Origin: Durusdinium trenchii
Lineage: Eukaryota > Sar > Dinophyceae > Suessiales > Symbiodiniaceae
NCBI GenBank assembly: GCA_963970005.1
Contig: CAXAMN010021363.1
Span: forward strand, 342,377-406,376
Reading direction: 5' to 3'
DNA: 64,000 bases
In this document: piece after piece, positions 36,201-46,849 of the stretch
Layout: each line of letters starts with the position of its first letter
Position numbering within the stretch: position 1 is the first letter of the stretch
Position numbers and translations under genes: made by a program
Notes under the pieces: generated by a model
The model's database searches: none
The model's input: the letters and a program-made list of their open reading frames with translations, nothing else
Told to the model about the DNA's origin: nothing

Positions 36201-36782
36201 GATAAACAACACAAAACACAAAACGAAGCACACCATTACAACAAAACATACATCAGGCCACGTGCCTGTTTGCTTGGCGATCATCAGGCCACGAGGGCCA
36301 TCATCGTGCCGAAGTACACGCAAGCGGCAGTTGGGCTGAATGCGTCTTTGTAGCCTTAGGGTGGAGGCCATCGCTCCTAGGGTGAAGGCCATCGCCACTA
36401 AGGTGAGATGCTGTGCTGGAATGGTCCGATCCACAAACAGAATCACAATGGCTGCGAGAACCAAGACATACCAAACGATGCTTGGAGTTTGACGATCCGC
36501 TCTCCAAAATGACTTCCCCAAAAAGCCTTGACCCATGACCCCTATCACCAGCACTTTTTGGGCCAAGCTGGCTCTATGGAGAGAGGTGGCTGCGAGCCGT
36601 CATCCACTACAATGATCTCCTGCAGAACCTCCGCCGGTGTCCTGGTCGCAACCAACCAGCCATTTGGTGCTTTTCTCTTCACTGCATCATCCACCGCCCC
36701 ATCGTCCTGTTGCAGAAACTCTGAACTGTTTGGATGGTAAACTCACTCTCGTTCAGGCAAGGCAGGACCACAGAGATGCGAC
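30258..36782 (-). CDS. GT27-family glycosyltransferase (polypeptide GalNAc-transferase-like), nine exons seen
   Basis: Expected to transfer a sugar, probably GalNAc from UDP-GalNAc, to Ser/Thr in the Golgi. Exons (high to low): 36782-36707 (ISVVLPCLNESEF), 36641-~36570 (EIIVVDDGSQPP, nucleotide-binding DD), ~36345-36266 (RVLRHDDGPRGLM), 32106-32050 (DCHVAP, the DXH metal motif), 31706-31557 (RRLVIPMIGALNIDTW), 31525-31405 (SPVISGGL, GGFDPGMHGWG), 30883-30839 (GENTEQPIRTWLCG), 30581-30511 (VAHMWR), 30321-~30258 (KYDNVARTAAAWWDEF). The order matches the GT-A fold of family 27 throughout, and phases agree at most junctions. Donors are mostly GC, with GA at 36706. The short segment between LMIAKQTG and DCHVAP was not found. 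A C-terminal lectin domain, usual in animal enzymes, was not seen. The intron between 36.27 and 32.11 kb contains the kinase-like ORF at 33625-35655. The first and last exons of the gene are uncertain. Confidence 0.82.
33625..35655 (-). CDS. EF-hand pseudokinase related to calcium-dependent protein kinases
   Basis: A 676-codon frame. The first ATG (35655) gives MGAGACC, a good N-myristoylation signal (Gly2) with Cys6/7 for palmitoylation, so membrane attachment is likely; an upstream in-frame TTG is not the start. Kinase-fold landmarks: a helix-C/beta-4 region (~175-205), HHGSLNPE at 249-256 where active kinases have HRDLKPEN, DFG at 273-275, APE at 312-314, and DIWSIGAIAFLLLCGYPPFF (~385). 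No Gly-rich loop or VAIK Lys is visible. Residues ~95-152 read like an unspliced intron (acceptor ACAG|G near 35217), so part of the N-lobe may be mis-translated. The C-terminus holds one good EF-hand loop (DMSGNGFFTASD, ~519) and degenerate ones. Loss of the catalytic Asp and its Lys partner predicts no phosphotransfer; a Ca2+-responsive scaffold is inferred. It lies inside a GT27 intron, same strand. Confidence 0.8.
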   Translation of the reverse strand: MGAGACCMQKRLDTSADWIGDAFPVVQPDDNSPCSFAPRAADVVVGSKDHDVFEDFAEEVSFQIASGRGSPQVEAASWLPANYEIRPPEPEEVPQIFIAVHRTHVLSWKILFGLSSHAYRTPFSIDVQLTLTVGHCRCGVGLVIFALPNRKTRVPRQLCSFRKPFGSAAQERLHSCIFSMQRLSDNEAIAKVFEVFEDYVNIHLVQELCTGGSVYERILERQYFTEQETAVLVKHMLQALVPLHANYMHHGSLNPESFRFLNASPHSPLKLVDFGLELKAHRWDAVEHVGGPDLQNPSLPHFFETCKLVFLAPEFAPQPKRKKDVGNGNDLEVSSNTWLPEDQVDRSLLDEELLANVLVEHADWVEEQRLALAGSSGYSTKNQAADIWSIGAIAFLLLCGYPPFFAPSRNAILTRIHRGEVAFDPPFWSKISEDAKSFVSGCLQHSFWDRLTLQDALSHPWILRLADNSPSGSMFASFMLNLRRFYRTSLIEVFTASILVKKFRQEELQEFLCRCKEIDMSGNGFFTASDLKHVLTAVGHPTIAEAISTRFLQTFRHPGESYIDYMALLDSVHLQQQRSFEDELWRHFQRVLQSSGRCGVDGVCSCLSLDDLGIVFGDPVIVGLLMREIPDSPGLEDATVCHRLLQALQAECNARGTRQLDFRCLCSLILRQLKTL
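36345..36410. repeat. Short repeat with AGGCCATCGC core
   Basis: AGGGTGGAGGCCATCGCTCC is followed about 20 nt later by AGGGTGAAGGCCATCGCC. A close relative (AGGGTAGAGGCCATCGCT, then GGATGGAGGCCATTGC) occurs at 61688-61726. It sits in an intron next to the third GT27 exon. Confidence 0.6.
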
Positions 36783-37309
36783 CTGGGAGTTTGCCAAGCC
36801 AACAGATCGAGGTTCTCTCAGCTTGCTCTGGAGGCTGAAAGTGCGCTACTCTTTGAAGACGCCTAGCTGCCTAGCTTAATTACTTCCCGAAGTCAATTCC
36901 CACACTCTGATGCTCAGAGTCCCCTGGTTCTACCTTTCCTTCTACCTGCAAATCGTGCACACCACCCAAGGCCCAAGCCTTCACCATCACCCGGCAACCG
37001 CCCGCGCAAGTAGCCCACTGAAGCATGTGCATCGGCAGGAAGGACCGCTAAGTCCCCTGGCAACGCAGGAGAATCAACAGGAAGACGAGAGGTTCTGAGC
37101 TTGCTGTGGGGTCACCCCGAACCATTCAGCGTCAACATCAAGAAATTACATGTATAGCGAGTCTTGTACGTGGACATCTTGCTCCTTCGTTTCCTTATGC
37201 GACCCCCAACGTGATTCTTAGGATTCTAGAGTCCAACATGTTCTGACAACCCTAAAATCCTGGTGCTGAAATCCAGGGGTCCCGTGCTTGTGGTTACTCA
37301 CTGGCCAAA

Positions 37310-38410
37310 GAAAATAACAATAAAATTATATATATATATAAACGATACAGAAACAAAAAGAAACCCAACATTATGATAAAACATAAAGATAAAACACGTA
37401 AAAATGAATGTACCATATTCTGATTCTAACGCCAATACTCTATACCACTTAATGTGCGAGACAATAATGGATGCTAATAATCTAAAAATAAGGTTCTATC
37501 AAATTAGTGATGGTGCTCTATGTAACTGTCTCTTTATTTTAGTTGTCTTCTCTAGTCTTATTATTTATTGAATCCTAAGTTGTACAGGAAGTGAAGGAAT
37601 AGATGACCTATAGATATAATGATGCTTAAAGGATTATTCAGTTTGATTTCTGTTCTTTCATGATCTATGTTGTCTATCTATTTCCATCTTATGACATTTT
37701 TATTGTGTTGCTGCTAAGATAAGAACAATCATATATGAAGTGAATATGAAGATAACACATAACATAAAGGTGTAAGATACAAAAGGGAAATGTAATATAA
37801 AATGATTGGATAAATAGGCAATAAAATGATATCATAATATCTTGTCTTCATGGTACTTCTTAATCCTACACTATTAGAAATTGAAGATTGAAAAAATAAG
37901 CATAAAGAAAATACAAATAACATTATTAAGGAGTTCATCTTTTTGTCCTTTTTGTTTTCTTTATCTATAATTCCAACATCCAAAATACGATTATAAATGA
38001 AACCAGGAAATATGACGTGCTTTTTTAATGTCAATCTGTGTCTATTTCTATTGGTTCTTTATTGTTCTATTTTCATCATATTGCTCAAAAGAAAAACAAA
38101 AAGGATACATAGACGATGACACCCAACCTTAAAAATGCAACTATATATGTTATTCATGTTTTCCCAATAGCATTCAAAAGGTTGGTAGCTATAATCTTTG
38201 TCATCACAAAAAATTGGGTAACAAGAGAAATAAAAATACATATGTCAACTTATTTATTGATTGATAACCAGCATTTAATGCCATTAAAAACAGAGACAAA
38301 ACACACAACAGAAATGGTGGATTTATTTTCATGTCATTGTCATTTCGTGTATCTTAATCTGTCTTTTGGGATTCCACATTTAATGAGCAAACAAAAGGGA
38401 CAAGTAAAAC
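37310..38410. other. Second AT-rich block, about 1.1 kb
   Basis: Composition falls abruptly to roughly three-quarters A/T, with a TA run at 37328-37341, and recovers just where the coding frame of the 38.4-39.05 kb gene begins. Open frames here are short, Lys/Ile/Tyr-rich and look like chance. I see no terminal repeats or recognisable protein, so origin is unknown (decayed element, or large AT-rich intron). Confidence 0.6.
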
Positions 38411-39051
38411 CATAATAGAATCCCAAAAGAATGGGACACTCATCTGGTCGAGAATGGCACCAATGGTGTGCAACCATTGTTTGTAACGCGCAACGGCTTC
38501 GGCCTGTGCGAAGGGATTCCGAAGATGGTGGGCTGCTCCTTCGCAGGAAAACCAAAAAATCGAACGGGCCAAGACACAAAACCTACTACCAATAATGCGA
38601 GCACTGTTTTTTCCCAATGTCTCAGTGTGGGCCAACAACAATCCAAACTGACTGTTTCTGATTGGCAAGCGTCGCCCCGCTGAGAAACAGGGTGACCATC
38701 AGCAGCTGCATAATCATGTTGAACAGCAAGCATGCCTGAGTTGCGCCAGGCGGCAAAATCTCATCATAAAAGCAAACCATGAGCAATCTTCGCCACAAAA
38801 TAAAGGACCAATTCCTGCGGAAACATCTCTAGAGAGAGAGAGAGAGAGACAGACCTGGAAGTGCCCCAAAGCCAAAACAGAACAAATCCTTCTTTTCAAC
38901 GTACCCGGCGCATCGTTTTGAGCTCCAAACAGGGCCCCTCCTGGATTTTTGGCCCAGTGGCCGAGCCCAGCTGCCCCGAGTCCATCAAGCTGTGGGCGAA
39001 AACGCCCAGCACCGACAGCCTGAGAATGGTTAGCCAGGTCCATCCTCGCAT
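38400..39051 (-). CDS. Start of a secreted or membrane protein, 3' part lost or hidden
   Basis: The first exon, 39051-38905, begins with ATG and a hydrophobic leader (WTWLTILRLSVLGVFAHSL), then ends at GT. Exon 38735-38633 follows CTCAG|G and contains a membrane helix (NMIMQLLMVTLFLSG), ending at a GC donor. A third frame from 38503 contains AEAVARYKQWLHTIGAILDQ and runs to the edge of the AT-rich block. The phase from exon 2 to the third frame does not fit directly, so an exon is missing or one boundary is wrong. No family recognised. The leader could be a signal peptide or a signal anchor. Confidence 0.45.
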
Positions 39052-39059
39052 GACCCCAT

Positions 39060-42000
39060 GACCCCCAAATCTCTTGGAAGAGCACTTCGGAAAGAGTCGG
39101 CGAGGCAGTGCATGTGACCCTGCTCAAGTTGCAAAAACATAAAAAGGTTCGACATGGTTCGACATGCCTCACGTACTGCCAAAGAAAAAACTTGCATTGA
39201 TAATATAGTCCAATGAGCTTTGACCCATGGCTGAACCCTGGCGATGTCCAAAAAGAACTCAACAAAATAGTAGTGATTAGATGTTCTATGATTTTCGGGA
39301 GTCTAGACGGTTTGAATTTGAATATATTGAGCTTCAGCGCCCACCATCCGAATCACGTTCCCATCAACATGATATCAAGTCCATCCCTGCCTGCCTCGTG
39401 GTGAAATTCAACCCTAGGGTACCTGATCATCCTGCTAGTCATTCTGCTCAGGAAAACATTGCGGTTTCCTTCGCAGTGGTTACTAATTAAGGCTCACGAT
39501 CGTGAATTCAATTGAGAATTTCATCAAAGTCCGGTCTGTGGGTCAAAACCGCCGCCAGCTCCCAAATAAATAAATAGCCGTGGAAGTACCGTCATCTAAC
39601 TACAAGTGGCCGACCTATATATTGACGCATGTCCACTTCACGTCCGTACACACCCTTCTTTTTCGGCCAATTCGGGAGACATGGTGATTCCAAAGACCGC
39701 CAGCATCGAAGATTTCTCTTCATACCTGAAGTCTTGGTGGTCAAAGCCGCCAGTCAATTCTGAATGCCAACTCGACGAACAAAGCAAATTCTGAAAGGCA
39801 AAGGTCATGCATCTGTCATGGCCATCTCCGGCTTTGGAACAAGCAGCGTAGAGTACCAGAAGGGTTTCAGTATACCCATTATTCCAGAGGACCACGTTAT
39901 ATGTATATATATTTTTTTTTGATTATAATTGATTGTAATTGTATAGATGTAGTCGAGCCTATTGGGTCGCTGCTTTGGGTGTGAACCACCAAGGTGGCTG
40001 CCATACCCCAAGTCACGTTTCTCTTTTTCACCACTCCAGCCGTTCCCCTGTTCCCGGGGAATTGGGATGGAAGGGCTGTGCATCAAAGGACACAGCGAAT
40101 GGACCCGCAGCTCCTCCCCACGTGGATTCTCAGTCCAAGAGACCAGGCACTTGGGCCTTCATCCGGATGTGCGGCGATGAGCCTCGGGAGAGATACAGTA
40201 ACCCGGCCAGTCTGTGGCGGGGGTGGCATTGAAAGACCTTCAAAGATCTTTGATCGAGATATGTCGGGATGCGATCAATGTGATGATGCCTCTTGAATTC
40301 TTGACACCTTCTCACAAAGTCCGCCGAAGGTCAATAAATACTTGGCACACTTGCACAAAGTGCCCACTGGAATGCCACGACGTACCATCGCATCAGCCCC
40401 CAATGTCAGAAACTCTTGACTCTCGCGCCGTGTATGCTTAGAAAAGACACTTGGATGCTATGTTGTCTTCTGTTCATGGGAGGTATCTGCCCAAGTGTAG
40501 GACACTGGAATCTCCTGTTCCCTATCCCAGGTAAATCGCTGGGCGGCTCGGTGATATATTTTGGTCTTTAAAGGTGGAGCGCTAGAATGAATGACTTGTT
40601 GAAGTACTTCAAGCTATGGTTGTGATTACTAGCAATTACATTACATGCAGTTACTAGCATTATATAATGAGTGCGTGCAGCGTCCATTGAGCAACCTGCA
40701 AGCTACATCTGGATGTGCCAATGCATGCTTTACAAAAGCTTGTGCACACCAATCTGCACGTCGATTGACTCCCTGTGCTGCCCAAATGCAAAACCACCAG
40801 GACCAGCGGGGCTGCCCAAAAGGCGAAGCAACGCCTTGGGTAAGGACAAGCGACCCAAGTCAATTGATTAGCACAGTTCAGGGATCGAACCATGTGCTGC
40901 TGAATGAGCATGCATACTTCTCTTCCTGTCTGACCTGGCAAGCCTTTCTGTGCCAGCTCAGCCACAGCAAAAACCTGGATGCAAAATCCAAAGAATTTGT
41001 CTTGCGGCGTGGCATGCCAGGAAGGAAGCATCAGCGAGCAATTTCATTCAACGTTGTGCTGTGCTGCTGCATCATAGGCCGAATCTCCTTGTCTTTTGTT
41101 TTATTTTGGGGTGTGGAACCCCACACCAGCTCATCCGTGTGTGCAATCTCTTCTCATGTGTGCTACTGTTCCAAGCACTGGGTTCAGTATCCAGGTTGCT
41201 GACTGTGATGCTTTGATATGACACCGTTCATACGGCGATGGCTGGATGCAATGTCTTAGGGAAAGGGCTGCATCAAGAATGTGTGCAAGTCCCTTAGTGG
41301 CCGTTTCAACTTCTATTTTTGAGGAAGAGTGAGCAGCCTATATAACTACATATTGCAATACATACATGAATATTAAGACATTTTTTGGAACTATATACTG
41401 TGAATAGATCTAAAACAAAACTTGCTTAATTACATCTTCCTGGCCCAAACCACAAGAAAACAAGACATGCGAATGTGAGATCTTCTCGGCTCCCTTTTCA
41501 GCGGTCTCACCACACCGAGCCCGGTCGGACTCTGTAGACCCCCCGGTCAGCGGCCCGAAGCTGTCGGCTTTCAAGCTCCGTCGGTGATCATTTTCATGTC
41601 CCCAACCACGTTCCTGAGCTGTTCAACACCCTTTCGTCTTGAACGTCTGCTCCGTAGTTACTCTTCAGATCCCTTCAGCTACCACAAAACACGGGTGTCA
41701 ATTGTCTTCCAGCTTGCGTGCGGCCTCCGCGTCGACACTGTCGGGGAATGTTGGCGAGAAGGTCCAATTTGACGTGTGCGGAAGTCCAGGGTCACGAACC
41801 AAAAAACATGGACGGCAGTCCTCGTGACTTGTCTTGCTTGCGCGGAATTTGCGTACACTATGGGCCATTCAAACCTCTGCAGAGCAACCCTGTGCATGTT
41901 TGTTTCATCTGATCAAGATTGATCAAGAGAACTAGAATCCAACTCCTTCCTACAACCGCATTGATCAGGGGCCGGTGTAAATAAATTTCTGCCGACATCG

Positions 42001-42800
42001 TCCCAAGTCTTCCGGCTTCCATGATGGGTCGTGGGCGATTTTGTTTGGATGGAAGTGGCAACCTCGCCTGCGCATCGCCTACGCATCGAGTGGTTTGACT
42101 GTTGGATTCCCATTGCAAAACCTATGGGCTAAGCCACGTCTGGATCCATCGGATCAAACAAAACACAAGTTTGACCAACATTATTAACCACCACTTACAG
42201 TAGGCAATTCGTCCTGATGGAATGTAATGTATATTATATACAGTTATTTCTGTATTGTCTGCACATTATATGGTCGGGCTGAATGAGGCAAGCATCAGCG
42301 TGACATTGTCTTGCTTGCTCTCGGCCTCAATCACATCCACAAGATCAACGCTGAGACATGGCAGCAATTGGGTCAACACAAGCCAACACTCTAGGACAGT
42401 GAACATCTGCCGAGGTGTCCGCTCTTCTATTTGTGTTTGAGACGTTCACGAGGTAGAGCCATAATGACCGGAATAGGCAAAACACCGAAGGCCAGCCTGC
42501 TTCTCTAGCCAGGCTGATAATTGTGATTGGTGCTCCTCCACACCCTGCTCCTTGCAGAACCTCGAGGGACACTTTTATAAGCCTTCCATCTGGCGACCCA
42601 TGAACTACGGTGCACTGGGATCAAGTGCCTGAAAGTTCCTGTATCCGACACCATGTCATGGTCTAATCAATGGTGCACGCGTTTCCTCAGCAGCCTGCCT
42701 CTCGGCTGCTTCAATGAGTTGCTCTTTGGAAGGTATCTGGCCAGCGAGGTGTGGAAAACGCAACCAAAACAATCACATGATTACATGTTCTACTGCTACT
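39060..42800. other. No supported gene
   Basis: I find no family motif, phase-matched exon pair or notable repeat here apart from short T and A runs (for example near 39909). Open frames on both strands are short and compositionally ordinary. Confidence 0.4.
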
Positions 42801-42828
42801 CCCTACCCTATCCTGAGGGGGGGGCGTC

Positions 42829-44230
42829 GAAAATTGTAAGTTACATTTTCCTGCGCGCAGGGCCTCAAAAAATGTAATTACATTAACTTTGAGGTGGCCT
42901 CAAAAAAGGTAACTTACATTTTTGAGGCCTCATGGGTGATTTCCTGGGGAATGACCTCAAAAATGTAAGTTACATTTTTGAGGCACAGAGGAGCGCTTAC
43001 AAGTTTAGACCCCCCCCCATCCCCACACTAATTTCTGCTCACGACCACGTCCCGCATGGTCAAATGCGGCATTTCAAGGAAATGCCTGCCGAAACATGTC
43101 AGCCGTCAGCCATCAAGTTGAATGATGCTGCCCGCGGCCGGCTGCATCATTAGCATTTTTTGAACTGAAAAAACAAATATAAAAAATATATATGTTGTTT
43201 TGTTACAATTCTTTTTGGCCGGGGGGTCTTCCATACACAACTCCTTCTGCAGCAACAAGCCACACAAAAACAAAGCAGATGAGGGAACAGCAGTGGGTCT
43301 GAGTCATCATCAACAAAGAAGAACAGGAAGCACACCCAAAGCAAACTGCCAAGAAACAGGAACATACATGTTCCCACTGAAGACCCCAAAGGAAGGCAAC
43401 AAAGCGAAACCCAAACATAACAGACGATCACACTCCATACATAATAAGCAATAATGGAGAACAATAAAGGAGAGGCTGCCTGTTCTATCGGGCAGGAGAA
43501 CAAGGATATTCAACGCCGTTTGATCCCCTGGTTTCTTGCCCCCTGCTTGCGGTTCGTGTGGTCGGACGTGTGTGCTTTTCAGTATGCTAAAATGTAAGTA
43601 CCTCAGGGGGACACCCCAGTTCCTTGTAAAATCTGGGGAGTTGGGCATGTGGCCAAAATGTAAGTTACAATTTGTGAGGTCAAACTTTCTCACAGAACCC
43701 ATGTATTCCCTGTAAAATCTGAGGGTTTGGATGCGTGGACTAATTGTAAGTTACAATTTTTGACGTCTGCAAATCTCACCTTTCGCCTGTGTCCTGGTCC
43801 TGCATTTTTGGAGGCTATGTTTTCCTTGGTGTTGAGGCATCAGCAAACAGTTGCCAAATAATACTTTTAGTTAATTACTTATTTAGAACATATTTCATTA
43901 AGTGACTCCCACCCGCAAATAATTTCTTAGTGATTGGCGTATCTTCGATCTGCCAACGCACCCTAGGGGGGGGGGGAGTAAAAAAAATGTAAGTTCAGGC
44001 CTCCCAGGTCCCAAGTTACATTTTCCAGACCCCCCCCCCTCCCCCCCCNNNNNNNNNNNNNNNNNNNNNNNNNNNNNNNNNNNNNNNNNNNNNNNNNNNN
44101 NNNNNNNNNNNNNNNNNNNNNNNNNNNNNNNNNNNNNNNNNNNNNNNNGATGGTGCCTGGGGGGGGGGTAACTTACATTTTTTGACCCCCTAGGGGGGTA
44201 CCCTAAAATGTAACTTACTTTTTTGAGGCC
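42829..44230. repeat. Cluster of about ten copies of a short palindrome
   Basis: The core AAAATGTAAGTTACATTTT (perfect palindrome around one central base) or close variants occur at 42830-42849, 42866-42884, 42900-42927, 42956-42984, 43655-43680, 43741-43762, 44168-44184 and 44204-44225, with a half site at 43589-43602 and a split pair at 43980-44033. The third and fourth copies extend the dyad outward through GGCCTCAAAAA/TTTTTGAGGCC, about 33 nt in all. Two copies sit in a degenerate duplicated segment with the phrase TGTAAAATCTG (about 43624 and 43713). Many are bordered by G or C runs. Confidence 0.88.
44049..44148. other. Assembly gap, exactly 100 N
   Basis: The gap is entered through a C-rich run and left through sequence leading to a G run, inside the palindrome cluster. 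The round number suggests a placeholder, so the true distance is unknown; further copies of the palindrome may be hidden. Confidence 1.
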
Positions 44231-44279
44231 CCCCCTCCCGGAAGTAGCTCAAGGGGGTAGGGATCTGCTACTGACATAC

Positions 44280-45053
44280 GGTTTGCGCAAAACACTCGTT
44301 CACCCAAGCATTGTAACAGATTGTAACTACATCAACTGCAAAAAACTCGCCACCCGCTGTCCGGTTACTGCAAGCATGACTCTGGATGTACGGCGCGCTC
44401 CGCAACAAGACCAACAAAAGTGTTTGAGGGCCTCCCAAATGTTTTTGGCCGTTTCATGGGAGCAGGGGAACAATGACAAACACTGGATCTTTAAAGGATC
44501 CTAATAATGGCTTTGCTTTTTGGCGGCTCTTCAGAGCTCTGCCAACAAGCAGCTTGGACTGGCCTTCAAAGTTGCCTTTTTACCCTCGGCCAGCAGAATC
44601 TCAGCCTCCATGAAGTCTTTATCTGCCGCAGACGGAAACATATCGGCTGGGCATGCTTGGAGCCGCCCCATTCACGTCAATAATGGCGGTTCTCAGATAC
44701 TTGTCTCATTCATCGTTTGCACGGGTCCAACTGCGCAGTGTCACTGAAACATCAAGCATTTCAACGAGAAATCCTGTCGACTTCACCACCGCGCCTGACT
44801 TGCCAGGGGGGTCTTTGGCAGGTGCCTTGGCTGGTTCGTTGACCTTGGCACCTCACATTCCAGGCGCACACCCCAAATGGCGGCTATGGCTATCAATCGC
44901 GCAGGGAAGTCGCCAAGACTGAAACAAACAATGGCTGAGCATACCAAAGCATTCAACAATCCAGTAGTGCAAGTCTCCCAGGCCTTTTCCAGCCGAATTA
45001 GCTGGCAACGCTTTGGCCAGCATATTCTTGGCACCTCGGTTCGCTTTCATCAG
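44280..45053 (-). CDS. Unidentified gene, Lys/Ala-rich exons
   Basis: Exon 45053-44984 (LMKANRGAKNMLAKALPA) ends at a GC donor after one base of a Gly codon. Exon 44851-44706 starts at GTGAG|G with the matching two bases and reads KVNEPAKAPAKDPPGKSG then FLVEMLDVSVTLRSW to a TGA. Further minus-strand stretches that read as coding are DKDFMEAEILLAEGKKATLK (about 44.62 kb) and ETAKNIWEALKHFCW (about 44.44 kb), so the real last exon may be farther on. It is basic and low in aromatic residues in the first part. No family recognised; a nucleic-acid-binding role is only a guess from charge. Confidence 0.35.
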
Positions 45054-46849
45054 CTGATCACAACGTACTGGTGTGCAAGTGTTGGAAACGCCTGCCCTCC
45101 ACAACTCGTGTTGACTCTGTTGCTTAATCAAGCCCCTTCTGCAATGGTTCCACCTCTCAATCTGAGGGTGTTTTATACATCAACAGTCACTCAATACTAC
45201 CGCAGTGCCTTTGCCGTCTTTGCCTTTGCCCTTGGCGCCACTCCACGGGTCCTGCGGTCAGACCAAGCCAGCAAAAATACAAGATGGTCCCCAACCAAAT
45301 ATAGCTATTGGATGCTATTGGATGCTATTGAGGGGCACAGAAACGTCTACGTGATATGCAATGCATGATCTTTGGAAGCGGTGAAGCACTTCAAAGAGGC
45401 CTGCCGATTGTGCGGAGCACGGATGATGCATCAGGGGTGGTTGCTCTTTCTTCGCTACTTTCAGCAAGTCAATATCCTGCAGTATATACTACGATCCTGC
45501 ATTGAGTCTTGGTGAGCCCAATGTACGTCGGATCATGGTTCCCCTAGTTACAACATGCACATGGTCGTGCACACCGCTGTGTTGGCACACCTGTGTGGGC
45601 CGTGCACGTGCTGTGGCTCAGCTCTTTCCCCCAACAAACATCCGTATATCTGTCTAGACTAAAGTACTAAAGGGCTTGCAATGCACATTTGGGGGAGTGC
45701 GTGAAATCTGAGACACAATGAACATCGACAACTGCAAGCAGTGGAAGAGCATTCTATTACAAGAACATAAAGTATTCCCGGTATTCGTTATTTTTTCGCA
45801 TGAAACTTAATCTTGCACCAGCATCGTACATCAGAACAACACAAGGCCGTCCTTGGATGGATCTGTCCAGGGATCTTCTCCTTCACCTGTCAGGGCCGCC
45901 CTTTAGCAAGGTTGTATCAAGGTGTCTGGGTCACACAGTCTGAAATCCTTTGAAGAGCATGACCACATGCACACACATGTGGCGCCTGCGCCGCTAGCGG
46001 TTCCTTTGGATTTGAGTTCATAAGCTTTCGCTGTGACTCTGCCTTGGGGCTAAATCTTGGAATCCTGTGGGGAACATGTGTCTGCATGAGTCAAGAAGTT
46101 CATTGAGTTCCTGGCTCCCCCGCAAGGTGATGCAAGGCCTCTCACCATGAGCAAAAGGACCAAAAACCACATGGCTTTAATATGTTTTCATATGTCGAAT
46201 GCAATGTGCACCTGGTGGTTGGATCGCCCGTCCTTTCGAAGTCACTCAGCCTGCGGCTAAAAGCTGTGGATGAAGGATGCACATTGTCTTACAAGATGAT
46301 ACCAATTCCAAACCGCTCAAGGATCCAAGAATATACCGTACATGCAATCCGTGGCAAGTCACAGGCTGCAAGCCCGTCAGGCCTGTCATATGCGTAAAAC
46401 ATGAAGCTTTGGCAACTTGTTTAACTATATATATATATGTCAATGATTGTCCATGTGATCTTGTGAGAGACAAGGGCCCTTGCAGCCCTTGAAAAAAGAA
46501 CAAGGTGTTTCAAGAAACCTGTCAGTGAAGGGTGCGCAGGCGTGTGTAAACGCAGAGCACGATTGGTGTTTCTAGCGGGTGGGACAAACGTGGACAGTTT
46601 GGGTTGTTTTCTGGAACGTTAATTGTGAAAAAAAAACCTACAAAACAACCATAAATTGCCAACGTTGTTGGTTTCGTAGAAGGTTAAAAAGGTAGAAATG
46701 TGTATAAATTAGATTATATACACAGGTACATATCCTATTTTCTGGGTTTCCGACACGCATGTTTTAAATTGGCCAGCGTTTTTTAAAAGGTACTCGGCAT
46801 TACTTCGAACCCAGCGGGGGTGTTGAATGTGAGGGCGTCTGGACTTGCA

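Noticed and set aside
36195-36566. 123-codon minus frame with a hydrophobic stretch, read as a membrane protein
   Set aside because: Only the part RVLRHDDGPRGLMIAKQTG is coding and belongs to a GT27 exon; the hydrophobic portion is inferred intron.
43150-43503. Hydrophobic 117-codon minus frame
   Set aside because: It has no splice partners, Cys/Phe/Val-rich chance composition, and lies inside the palindrome cluster.
42829-44230. CRISPR-like array from the repeated palindromes
   Set aside because: Spacing is irregular, spacers are not of uniform length, there are no associated genes and the organism is eukaryotic.
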